In this document: positions 39,844 to 48,168 of the stretch, piece by piece
Numbering within the stretch: position 1 is the stretch's first letter
Layout of the letters: every line of letters starts with the position of its first letter
Assembly (NCBI GenBank): GCA_016182205.1
Contig: JACOXW010000011.1
Coordinates: 1-52,752 of the forward strand
Source of the DNA: Candidatus Levyibacteriota bacterium
GTDB taxonomy: Bacteria > Patescibacteriota > Microgenomatia > Levybacterales > UBA12049
DNA length: 52,752 bases
Direction of reading: 5' to 3'
Translations under genes and position numbers: made by a program
Notes under the pieces: model-generated
The model's database searches: none
What the model was told of the DNA's origin: nothing
The model's input: the letters and a program-made list of their open reading frames with translations, nothing else

Positions 39844-40818
39844 TTATACAAGTCTTTCTGCGGCAAATTCCGGTACTTGTTCCAACTTGGAACGTATCTG
39901 CTCTTTGGTCAATAAACCTTTTTGTGCACCGGTATACTCAATAACCGATCCTGCATTGACTGCACCATAACGCAAAGCTTGCGAAATATCCGCTTCCTTC
40001 ATATATGCACTTAAAAAACCTGTCGTATAGGCATCACCAGCACCGGTACGCTCTACTAATGCATTGGGAAATATTGCGATCTTCCATAAAATTCCGCTTG
40101 CGTCTTTTGCGTATGCACCATTTTCCCCATCTGTGATTGAGACAACTTTAGGGCCCAGTTTTGACAGCCCGGATAATAATGTTTCTATATCATCTCCATC
40201 ACTTTTAAGAAGCTCCTTTGCTTCGTCCTTATTGACAAATAAAATTGTTGCCGCGGCAATAATCTCTTTAATGGCTTCATACCCCGCTTCCAACTGGTGA
40301 GTACCGGGACTAAAAGCAAGTTTTGTACCATGAGCTTTTACATACTCTACGACACGACTATAAGCACTTTCCCACTCATTACCTAAAGAAGTTACATAAA
40401 ACCAATTCGGGGTAACTCCTGTAAAAGAAAAGTCGTGTTCACGTTTTACGTGCTCTACAAAGAGTGTTCTTTCTTGTTCGTATTGTATCCCTACCGCAAA
40501 GGAACTTGGGGCATGAGATGTTTTCTTAACCAGCGAGATATCCACCGGCTCCTTTTTAAGCAACACAATAAGTTTTTGTGCAAATTCGTCATCACCTATC
40601 TGGGCACATAACCCGCTTGCGTACCCTTGTCTTCCAAGCCCAACTGCTACATTACAGGCATTACCGCCTGCTAGAAACTCACATGAGTCAACATGAATTT
40701 TCTCTCCGTACTTAAAACATATTTCTTTTTTTTCTTTGTCAATTCTTGCATGCATATTCTTCTCCTGTACATGCAAAAAAGCATCTATCATGGCATTACC
40801 AACACTTATAACATCCAT
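39844..40818 (-). CDS. PfkB family sugar kinase
   Basis: 'GGNACNVAVGLGRQGY', 'ERTGAGDAYTTGFLSAYM'. Confidence 0.93.
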   Translation of the reverse strand: MDVISVGNAMIDAFLHVQEKNMHARIDKEKKEICFKYGEKIHVDSCEFLAGGNACNVAVGLGRQGYASGLCAQIGDDEFAQKLIVLLKKEPVDISLVKKTSHAPSSFAVGIQYEQERTLFVEHVKREHDFSFTGVTPNWFYVTSLGNEWESAYSRVVEYVKAHGTKLAFSPGTHQLEAGYEAIKEIIAAATILFVNKDEAKELLKSDGDDIETLLSGLSKLGPKVVSITDGENGAYAKDASGILWKIAIFPNALVERTGAGDAYTTGFLSAYMKEADISQALRYGAVNAGSVIEYTGAQKGLLTKEQIRSKLEQVPEFAAERLV

Positions 40819-40846
40819 ACCAGTATGATAACATACTTAACGATAG

Positions 40847-40883
40847 AAGATAGAAAATAAATATATCCTCTATTTTCTATCTT
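40847..40883. repeat. 13-bp perfect inverted repeat upstream of pfkB
   Basis: AAGATAGAAAATA - 11 nt - TATTTTCTATCTT, read directly. Confidence 0.85.
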
Positions 40884-40997
40884 CAAACTTCAATCATCCA
40901 TTACCTAGCTTTATTACTGCATTCTTACACGTTCTTCATCCTTTTTTCAACACCTCGCTGTACACTTTTTCTCATATGAAAGGGGGTGAGTTGATAT

Positions 40998-41255
40998 ATG
41001 GATATCCTTGCATGGGCAGCGTTTGGGCTTATCGCCGGAACAATTGCTAATATCATCGATCCACGTCCTTCAAGCGGAGGCATCCTGGGTTCTATGGTTT
41101 TGGGAATCGTAGGAGCACTTGTAGGAGGTTTCTTGGCGAATCTTGTATTCGGAGTCGGAGTAACAGGATTCAATCTCACATCGTTTGTTGTTGCAGTAAT
41201 CGGCGCGTTAATTGTGCTCTTTGGTGTTCGTGCGTTCACCCGCAGTAGCATCTAA
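40998..41255 (+). CDS. GlsB/YeaQ/YmgE family stress-response membrane protein
   Basis: 'MDILAWAAFGLIAGTIANIIDP...GSMVLGIVGALVGGFLANLVFG'; SD AAAGGGGGTGAG. Confidence 0.85.
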   Translation: MDILAWAAFGLIAGTIANIIDPRPSSGGILGSMVLGIVGALVGGFLANLVFGVGVTGFNLTSFVVAVIGALIVLFGVRAFTRSSI

Positions 41256-41314
41256 AGAGAAAAGAGGAGGTAGCAACCGGTTTGAGGAGATAAAAGCTGC
41301 CTCCTCTTGGAACA

Positions 41315-41623
41315 TCAAGTCATTAGATAAAGCCGTAAACCCTGCACAATATGATTTTTTTTGATCGTATTTGCGGGTAACTCTAACACATGTTTGTAGC
41401 GTGTACTCCAAAAAAAGAACCGATTGGGTAACAATTTTTCTTTATAACAGACAACGTGTAAATTATCATCTAAAATCACTACATCAATTGGGAACCGCAG
41501 AAAAAAAGTATGTATGCCAAATCGTGTGTTAAACCAGAGAGGTTTTGGACTATCGGCGCCAATTAGACCCACTATTTTTTTTATGCCACTCACTTTTTTA
41601 ACTCGAAGCGACAGTGAGTTCAT
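41315..41623 (-). CDS. DUF192 domain protein
   Basis: 'TRFGIHTFFLRFPIDVVILDDNLHVV...LELPANTIKKNHIVQG'. Confidence 0.75.
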   Translation of the reverse strand: MNSLSLRVKKVSGIKKIVGLIGADSPKPLWFNTRFGIHTFFLRFPIDVVILDDNLHVVCYKEKLLPNRFFFWSTRYKHVLELPANTIKKNHIVQGLRLYLMT

Positions 41624-41967
41624 AAACCAAGCTGCTGTTTTAACACAAGAAAGAATTTTTTTAACCCTGAGGAACGTTTGTATTCCTGGTATGCTTGTTG
41701 TCTTTTTGCGTCTTTTGATCCCGCAAGCGGTGGATCAATCCATACCGACAAAATTACCCATTCCCCTTTTTCGTTTTGCTTGGCAATAAGGGTGATCTTT
41801 TTTTCCTCAACACGTTTTACATACTCTTTTGTGTATGCCTTCTTTCCGGAAAAAATCCTGTCGGGGGTTTTAAAAACTGCTACTGCTTTATCCTGAGATA
41901 TCCCTCTTTCCTTCAGCCTATCAAGAGCATGGTTTGTGAATACTATTCCGCCTTCATACTGCTGCAT
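41620..41967 (-). CDS. DUF4258-like domain protein
   Basis: 'VFTNHALDRLKERGISQDKAVAVFKTPDRIFSGKKAYTKEYVKR'; start refined to MQQYEGG; 4-nt overlap with the DUF192 gene. Confidence 0.65.
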   Translation of the reverse strand: MQQYEGGIVFTNHALDRLKERGISQDKAVAVFKTPDRIFSGKKAYTKEYVKRVEEKKITLIAKQNEKGEWVILSVWIDPPLAGSKDAKRQQAYQEYKRSSGLKKFFLVLKQQLGL

Positions 41968-42007
41968 ATATATTCCTCTGAAATCAAAATACAAATTTAT
42001 AATACCA

Positions 42008-42595
42008 TTATTTTCCGACAATAACGAGGATGTCAGAAGACGAGGACGCACTTAGGTCTTCAGTGGTGCTCCCAACCGTATAGGACTGCGTTATGTCTTT
42101 TCTGAGTAGAGGAAGATATTTTTTCTTCTCTGTTTTCACGGAAATAGAAACATTTTCATAGGTAAACGCGTCTGCGTTGCCGATAGATACGACTTTGTAC
42201 CCGAATCCTTTTAGAAATTCAGCCATTTTGCTCCCTACACCTGTCTGGCCGCTGCCGTTTTGTACGCTCACTGAAACATCTTTTCTGTCTAATCCTGTTG
42301 CTTTATCCAATGAGTCTTGTATGGTTCTGGGCGTAGGGGTAGGTGGAACTGATGGCGTTACGGATATTTCAGGTGATGGAGTCGGTGTATCGGTCGGGAA
42401 AAGAACCTGTGTCGGTGTCACGGTAGGGGTGATTGTTTCTTTTGTTTCTGATGTTGAAAAAAACCGGCTTATGCCAAAAATGACAGCACCAAGAATCAAT
42501 AAGCCAAAAATAAAATAAAAGAGCCTACGAGAGTTTTTTGAAGAACCTCTGTACCCTCTATCAAATGGGACATCCTGAAATACTGCACCATTCAT
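42008..42595 (-). CDS. LytR C-terminal-like domain protein, membrane-anchored
   Basis: TM helix, Pro/Thr-rich linker 'TPTVTPTQVLFPTDTPTPSPEISVTPSVPPTPTPRT', then 'VSVSVQNGSGQTGVGSKMAEFLKGFGYKV'. Confidence 0.75.
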   Translation of the reverse strand: MNGAVFQDVPFDRGYRGSSKNSRRLFYFIFGLLILGAVIFGISRFFSTSETKETITPTVTPTQVLFPTDTPTPSPEISVTPSVPPTPTPRTIQDSLDKATGLDRKDVSVSVQNGSGQTGVGSKMAEFLKGFGYKVVSIGNADAFTYENVSISVKTEKKKYLPLLRKDITQSYTVGSTTEDLSASSSSDILVIVGK

Positions 42596-42697
42596 AATAG
42601 TACGAGGGGAAGTGAGCAGCGGTAATCTGTCTGGAGTATACCACAGAAGTGGAATTTTGCAATACGGAAAGGGGAAATCTGATATAATACTGCCAGT

Positions 42698-44380
42698 ATG
42701 AGACGTCTGTCCTCTCTTCTTTTTGTTGCCGTTTTTGCCTTAGGTGTGCTGTTGGTATTTACTCATGCTACTCCCTCTTCTGCCGATGAGCTGGATGAGT
42801 TAAATAAACAGATAAATGAACTGACAACCGCACTCAATAATTCAAAAGCCGCAACAGCACCGCTTGAGTCACAACTGAAAAGTATGCAGGCACAACTTGC
42901 AGCCATAAAAGGACAAATCAACGCAATCGAAGCCGATATTGTCGTAAAGCGAAAAACAATTGACGCGGGCTATGAAAACTTGGCAAAACAGGAAAAAATA
43001 CTGGCGGAGACTGTCCGTGATTACTATATAAAAAGTTATTATAATTCACCGCTTCTGATTTTCTTATCATCCACGTCAGCATCTGAAATTACACAAACGC
43101 TCGCATATCAAAAAGCAGCCACAGATCAGGACAAACTCATTTTGACCAACATCGCACTCACCATTCAAACACTGGAAATCAAAAAACGCGAACTGGAGCA
43201 GGAACAAGACCGGTTATCCGTAGCCAAAGCAAATCTTGATGAACAATCCGCAAAACTTGATAAAATTGTGGGCGAAGCAAAAACCTACCAGGCAACGCTT
43301 TCAAGTCAAATTGCGCAACTTTCTGCAAAACAACAGCAACTTGTAGCGCAAAAACTTGCAAGTCTTAATATCCCTCGTTCAGCAGGTACATCAGCGCGCG
43401 GTTGCAGTGATGACAGAGGTGTTGATCCGGGATTTAGCCCACGGCTGGCGTTTTTTACTTATGGAGCACCGCATAGAAACGGTTTAAATCAGTATGGTGC
43501 ATGGGGAAGAGCAAAAAAAGGGCAAAATGCAGAACAGATTTTACAGGCATATTATCCTAATATGTCACTGAAAACAGATTACAACCAAGATATACAAATC
43601 TCAACAACCACGGGCTGGTCAGGCTCTATAGAAAACTATGTAAAACGAATATATGAAGTCCCTGATTCTTGGACAGATAATGATCTTGCGGTACTGAAAG
43701 CCCAAGCTGTTGCAGCAAGAACCTATGCACTGAATGTTACAGCAAACGGAGCTAAACAAATATGCACTTCTGAAAGTTGCCAGGTTTTTAAAGATCAGGA
43801 AAAGGGTGGGAATTGGAATGCTGCGGTTGAAGCAACAAAAGGATGGGTCTTAATGGATGGCGGTAATCCTGGTTTTACTCAATACGCGTCAACCCATGGT
43901 GGATATATTCTGAATTTGGGAAAATTTGATGGAGACGGTGGCAACCCAACGAGTTTTGCCGAATTAAATGAGAGAGCGTTTGATAAAGAATCACCCTGGT
44001 TTTACTGTGACTGGGGAGCTAGGTCACAGTATGGAAATACTGCATGGCTAAAGTCTGAGGAAGTTGCAGACATTGCCAACGTTATTCTTTTGGCTCGAAA
44101 AGACGGCTCTTTGGGAAAACATCTCTACCAGCCAGATAAACCAAATCCTGAAGGAACAGATACATGGGATGCTGCCAGGGTGCGCCAGGAACTTGGCTCT
44201 ACAGCACTCACGAGCGTTTCTGATATTTCTGTTACAGCTGACTTCAATTCAGGAAAAACTACAAATGTTGTCATCAATGGTCAAAGTTTTCCGGCTGATG
44301 AATTCAAAAACTGGTTTAACTTGCGGGCACCTGCTAATTTACAAATTGTCGGACCGTTGTATAATGTGGAGAAGAAGTAG
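42698..44380 (+). CDS. secreted coiled-coil + SpoIID/LytB amidase-enhancer domain protein
   Basis: Signal peptide, PcsB-like coiled coil, then 'HRNGLNQYGAWGRAKKGQNAEQILQAYYPN' and 'LKAQAVAARTYAL...CQVFK'. Confidence 0.85.
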   Translation: MRRLSSLLFVAVFALGVLLVFTHATPSSADELDELNKQINELTTALNNSKAATAPLESQLKSMQAQLAAIKGQINAIEADIVVKRKTIDAGYENLAKQEKILAETVRDYYIKSYYNSPLLIFLSSTSASEITQTLAYQKAATDQDKLILTNIALTIQTLEIKKRELEQEQDRLSVAKANLDEQSAKLDKIVGEAKTYQATLSSQIAQLSAKQQQLVAQKLASLNIPRSAGTSARGCSDDRGVDPGFSPRLAFFTYGAPHRNGLNQYGAWGRAKKGQNAEQILQAYYPNMSLKTDYNQDIQISTTTGWSGSIENYVKRIYEVPDSWTDNDLAVLKAQAVAARTYALNVTANGAKQICTSESCQVFKDQEKGGNWNAAVEATKGWVLMDGGNPGFTQYASTHGGYILNLGKFDGDGGNPTSFAELNERAFDKESPWFYCDWGARSQYGNTAWLKSEEVADIANVILLARKDGSLGKHLYQPDKPNPEGTDTWDAARVRQELGSTALTSVSDISVTADFNSGKTTNVVINGQSFPADEFKNWFNLRAPANLQIVGPLYNVEKK

Positions 44381-44382
44381 TT

Positions 44383-45066
44383 ATGCCTGATATTTTTTTG
44401 GGAAATACAACAACTGTCTCTCAAAACGTCACAGATACATCCTCAACGGGTGGTGATTCTTCCACTCGCAATAGTACTACAAAAGCCCGCACGCCTGAGA
44501 ATCATATCCATACTCTCGCATCTTTTTGCTTAAATCCTGTCGGCGTCCATTTTGAAACACAAGACGCCGATGAAGAGATTTTGCTTTTTTTGCGGCCGCA
44601 TTTTATCACTAATCTTCCATGGATAGCAGCAGGAACATTTTTTATTCTTGTTCCTCTGGTTATAGCTATGTATGCACAACTGTTCACGCAAGCTGCACCG
44701 ATTTTTTCATTTATTCCTTCTTCATATATCACCATTTTTATCGCGTTTTATTATCTGGTCGTTCTCTCCTATATATTCGTCAGTTTTATTACGTGGTTTT
44801 ATAATATCTCCTTAGTAACTAACAAACGCATTGTCGATATTGACTATTCTGATGTAATCTACCATAATGTGGCTGAAACAAAACTTAATCTTGTGGAAGA
44901 TACCGACTATACCCAGACCGGATTCATAAGATCACTATTTAACTACGGTGATGTCTTTGTACAAACAGCAGGAGAAAAAATGCATTTTGATTTTCTCGCA
45001 GTCCCCCAACCTGCGCGCGCTGTCAAAATTGTCGGAGATCTTATCGGTAAACGAAAAACTGAATAA
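44383..45066 (+). CDS. PH-domain-like (bPH2) membrane protein
   Basis: Two TM helices followed by 'NISLVTNKRIVDIDYSDVIYHNVAETKLNLVEDTDYTQTGFIRSLFNYGDVFVQTAG'. Confidence 0.8.
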   Translation: MPDIFLGNTTTVSQNVTDTSSTGGDSSTRNSTTKARTPENHIHTLASFCLNPVGVHFETQDADEEILLFLRPHFITNLPWIAAGTFFILVPLVIAMYAQLFTQAAPIFSFIPSSYITIFIAFYYLVVLSYIFVSFITWFYNISLVTNKRIVDIDYSDVIYHNVAETKLNLVEDTDYTQTGFIRSLFNYGDVFVQTAGEKMHFDFLAVPQPARAVKIVGDLIGKRKTE

Positions 45067-45069
45067 TCT

Positions 45070-45291
45070 ATGAATGCGCAATTTTTTCTTAACCCGCTAA
45101 TTCTTATAAAGGGCGGGCTTTTGATCCTTATTTTCCTATTTGCTATTTTTACTCTCGTTATCCTCAATCAGGTACTGGTGATGAATCGAATTATTTCACA
45201 ACAACCGGTCGCTACTGTGGTGGCGTGGTTTGCGGTTCTTTTGGTTCTTTTGTCATTTTCGCTTTTTGTTGCAACACTTGTTATACTATAG
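45070..45291 (+). CDS. small two-TM hypothetical protein
   Basis: 73 aa, two hydrophobic segments, tightly packed between operon genes. Confidence 0.6.
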   Translation: MNAQFFLNPLILIKGGLLILIFLFAIFTLVILNQVLVMNRIISQQPVATVVAWFAVLLVLLSFSLFVATLVIL

Positions 45292-45294
45292 CGC

Positions 45295-47070
45295 ATGTCA
45301 GATACGCATATACAATTTGCAAATCTGGTTGCAACGCCCACAACCTCTTCGTGGTCACAAGCATATAATGCAGGCCGCCTTTTTGCAGTGTTCTCTTTAG
45401 CAAAAAGTGAAGACCAACTATTGGATGAAACACTGGCTGCTATCGGAAAAATGCTGGTGAGCACCTTACAGGAGGAATACTTTACTCTTGAGACAAAAAC
45501 TCTTGCTTCTATTAAAACTGCCGTTTCAGAAACGAGTCAGAAAATACCTCAAGGACTACAAGCCAGTTTTGTTATAGGAGCAATTGTTGATACTGTTTTA
45601 TACGCGTATGCTTATGGAGGGGCGAAAGTACTTTTGAAACGCGGACAAAAGGCAGGTCTCATTCTTGATACAAAAGAACAGGAGCCATCACAGGAAGATG
45701 ATGGCATAACATCTGCTTCAGGATTTTTGAAAGATAACGACCTGCTTGTTTTACAAACAAGAGAGTTTGCAACACGTATTTCACAAGATAGTGTTATCTC
45801 AGCACTCCAAAATACAAAACCGCAAGATACAGTAGAGACGCTTTCTCCCAAGCTCCATACCGAAGAAGGAGGAGCATCAGCAATCTTTATTGAGTACAAA
45901 ACACCGCAACCCGATCCCATGCTTGCTGCAAAACCGGCAGACTATGAAACACCACAAGAAGAACCCTCGGAAGAATCAATTTCAGAAAACAAATTTACCC
46001 TTCCTTTATCTTCAACTGTATCGTCTTTTGCCTCAAAGATTATAACGCTCCCAAAAAAGTTATTACTTCCAAAGCAAGTAATCCACCTCAGTCACCGGAA
46101 AAAAATTTTATTAACCATCATCATCATTCTTTCTGTGTTACTTAGCTCCAGTATCTACTTTGCGACAAAAAAACAAGAAGAGGCAAGAATCCAGGCACTC
46201 TTTCAGGACGTCTACCCAAAAGCTGTAAAAAAAGCTGAAGAGGCCGATGGACTTTTGAGCATCAATCAAATCCTTGCACAGGAGGACTATCAAACAGCAA
46301 AAAAACTGCTCGAACAAAACCTCGAAAAATTCCCAAAAGGTACTAAAGAACGTACCGAGGTTGAGACCTTACTGGAAAAGGTTACAAAAAGTACGCAAGG
46401 CATTACCGCATCTTCCTCACCGGTATCTGAGGTCTCCCCGCAAGATAACCCCATGCTCTTATCACTCATAAAGACAAAAAAACGTTATGCAGCCCATACT
46501 GACAGCGCTTTCTATGTCGCAGATAATACTTCTGTAAGCTCATTTGACACAAAAACCCAGAAGGAAAAAACTGTTATTGCAAATAATGCCCTATGGAAAC
46601 AACTTGCGGGACTGGGAGTGTTTGGAACAAATGTCTATGTGTTAGACAAAGACGCAAAACAAATTTTGAAATTCCAAAATGCAAGTGCAGCAGCAAAAGT
46701 CTCCTATTTATCCACTCCTGATCCCGATCTTTCAAAGGCAATTTCTCTAACCATCGATAGTTCTATTTATGTCCTTTTGAGTAATGGAACGATAAATAAA
46801 TATACGCGTGGTAAAAAAGACATATTCACTATAAGCGGCCTTTCCGTACCTCTTTCATCTCCTGTTGCAATTGCCACAACGGTCGAAAGCGACAAACTCT
46901 ATGTCCTTGAGCCTACAAAAGGAAGAATTGTCGTGCTTGGTAAAACGGGCGCGTTCCAAACACAATACAACGCTGATCAACTCAGAACCGCTACCGCACT
47001 TGACCTAAAGGAAGCGGAAAAAATGATTCTTTTCCTTTCCAAACAGAAGGTTTTCAGTATCCCGCTTTAA
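45295..47070 (+). CDS. degenerate PP2C-like domain + TM + C-terminal propeller-like protein
   Basis: N-terminal ~200 aa PP2C-like pattern ('ASFVIGAIVDTVLYAYAYGGAKVLLKRG'), TM 'KKILLTIIIILSVLLSSSIYFATKK', C-terminal repeated strands. Confidence 0.55.
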   Translation: MSDTHIQFANLVATPTTSSWSQAYNAGRLFAVFSLAKSEDQLLDETLAAIGKMLVSTLQEEYFTLETKTLASIKTAVSETSQKIPQGLQASFVIGAIVDTVLYAYAYGGAKVLLKRGQKAGLILDTKEQEPSQEDDGITSASGFLKDNDLLVLQTREFATRISQDSVISALQNTKPQDTVETLSPKLHTEEGGASAIFIEYKTPQPDPMLAAKPADYETPQEEPSEESISENKFTLPLSSTVSSFASKIITLPKKLLLPKQVIHLSHRKKILLTIIIILSVLLSSSIYFATKKQEEARIQALFQDVYPKAVKKAEEADGLLSINQILAQEDYQTAKKLLEQNLEKFPKGTKERTEVETLLEKVTKSTQGITASSSPVSEVSPQDNPMLLSLIKTKKRYAAHTDSAFYVADNTSVSSFDTKTQKEKTVIANNALWKQLAGLGVFGTNVYVLDKDAKQILKFQNASAAAKVSYLSTPDPDLSKAISLTIDSSIYVLLSNGTINKYTRGKKDIFTISGLSVPLSSPVAIATTVESDKLYVLEPTKGRIVVLGKTGAFQTQYNADQLRTATALDLKEAEKMILFLSKQKVFSIPL

Positions 47071-47143
47071 TACTAAAGCATATAGACATTGTCCAAGCTT
47101 TGTATAAATTTACTTTTTTTTCCTCATGCAGTATGATGAAAGC

Positions 47144-47584
47144 ATGAAAATTACCAATAAACGAGCGTTTTTTGAATATCAAATCGGAGACCGGATTGAA
47201 GCCGGTATCAACTTAACAGGCGCTGAGGTAAAGGCTGTAAAGCAAGGCCACGCTGATTTAACCGGAAGCTATGTACGGGTTATAGGAAGCGAGGCATATT
47301 TAGTAAATGCCCGTATTTTCCCTTACGAGTATGCCCGACCCGAAGGGTACGAGGAGAAACGAACACGAAAATTACTCATGCATAAACAGGAGATTATCTC
47401 ACTCAAATCCCGCACAGAAGGGGCAAACATCACCCTTGTGCCTCTTTCTTTATATAGCAAAAAGAACCTTTTGAAGCTAGAATTAGCCATAGGAAAGAGC
47501 AAAAAACAGTACGATAAGCGCGAGGCTATCCGCAAAAAAGATATGCTCAGAGAAAAGCTCCGAGATGAAGATATGTTAGCTTGA
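47144..47584 (+). CDS. smpB: SsrA-binding protein
   Basis: 'KITNKRAFFEYQIGDRIEAGINLTGAEVKAVKQGHADLTGSYVRVIG', 'KKQYDKREAIRKKDM'; start refined to MKITNKRAFF. Confidence 0.97.
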   Translation: MKITNKRAFFEYQIGDRIEAGINLTGAEVKAVKQGHADLTGSYVRVIGSEAYLVNARIFPYEYARPEGYEEKRTRKLLMHKQEIISLKSRTEGANITLVPLSLYSKKNLLKLELAIGKSKKQYDKREAIRKKDMLREKLRDEDMLA

Positions 47585-47608
47585 CTTTGAAGCTATTTTT
47601 GGTATAAT
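47581..47608 (+). promoter_or_regulatory. sigma70-type promoter of ssrA overlapping the smpB stop codon
   Basis: TTGACT - 16 nt - TATAAT; -10 ends 9 nt before tmRNA 5' end. Confidence 0.75.
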
Positions 47609-47617
47609 ACAAACTAC

Positions 47618-48066
47618 GGGGATGCATTGATTCGACAAATGCAGCACATTAAAAAACAGCAAGCCGACTTTGATAATTAGTCGTCCCGCTAAAGCGGGAT
47701 CCCGCCAATCGGCGGCGATAAAAAAGTATCAAAATAATAAATGCTGTTTCAAACCGCATTGAGGCTCTAAAGGCTGAGAAAGAAGCAATTCTTGCTGAGC
47801 TCTTCGGAGTCAGACAACCGGTTTACGCATAATCTGCGTAAACCTTTGTCTTGTTCATAGTATCTTTTCTCAACGGGATGCTGTGGGCATAAACACAGTT
47901 GGGAAAAAGGTAAGGAAAGTGGTTAGTACCTTACTGTTTTTATAACCTCAGTAGTATTTCGTCCTGTCGATTGGATAAACTTACTATGAATCTTTAAAAA
48001 TCGACTACGCTTGTAGATGTTTTTTAGGTACGCTTTTGGACTCCGGGTCACTCCCGGACATCTCCA
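47618..48066 (+). ncRNA. ssrA: transfer-messenger RNA (tmRNA)
   Basis: 5' GGGGATG pairs with 3' CATCTCC; 'GATTCGACA' D-arm region; PK1, tag ORF ending in TAA in H5 loop (GGTTTACGCA-TAATC-TGCGTAAACC); 'GGACTCCGGGTCACTCCCGGACATCTCCA' 3' domain; directly downstream of smpB. Confidence 0.93.
47684..47715. repeat. two-hairpin palindromic element inside tmRNA
   Basis: TCCCGC-TAAA-GCGGGA followed by CCGCC-AATC-GGCGG, read directly. Confidence 0.9.
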
Positions 48067-48073
48067 CACAAAA

Positions 48074-48098
48074 ACCCGCCTTTATAGGCGGGTTTTTT
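48074..48098 (+). terminator. rho-independent terminator of ssrA
   Basis: ACCCGCCT-TTAT-AGGCGGGT followed by TTTTT. Confidence 0.93.
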
Positions 48099-48131
48099 AT
48101 GACTCATTACCACACCTAATTATCCTATAGT

Positions 48132-48160
48132 TTGACATTTATCCTAAGGTTTGCTATACT
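48132..48160 (+). promoter_or_regulatory. near-consensus sigma70 promoter of SET-domain gene
   Basis: TTGACA - 17 nt - TATACT; ATG 48169 is only 8 nt after the -10 box. Confidence 0.8.
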
Positions 48161-48168
48161 TTCATCTT

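Noticed and set aside
42177-42518. Plus-strand ORF opposite the LytR_C gene
   Set aside because: Shadow of the Pro/Thr-rich linker; the minus-strand product has a coherent TM-linker-domain layout.
47684-47715. CRISPR repeat
   Set aside because: Single palindromic copy inside tmRNA; no direct-repeat/spacer periodicity anywhere in the window and no cas genes.
47680-47720. Tag reading frame starting after TTAGTC (VPLKRDPANRRR*) in tmRNA
   Set aside because: It would be encoded by the palindromic insert, lies inside PK1, and its stop is not in H5; the GCT frame ending in the H5 loop is better supported.
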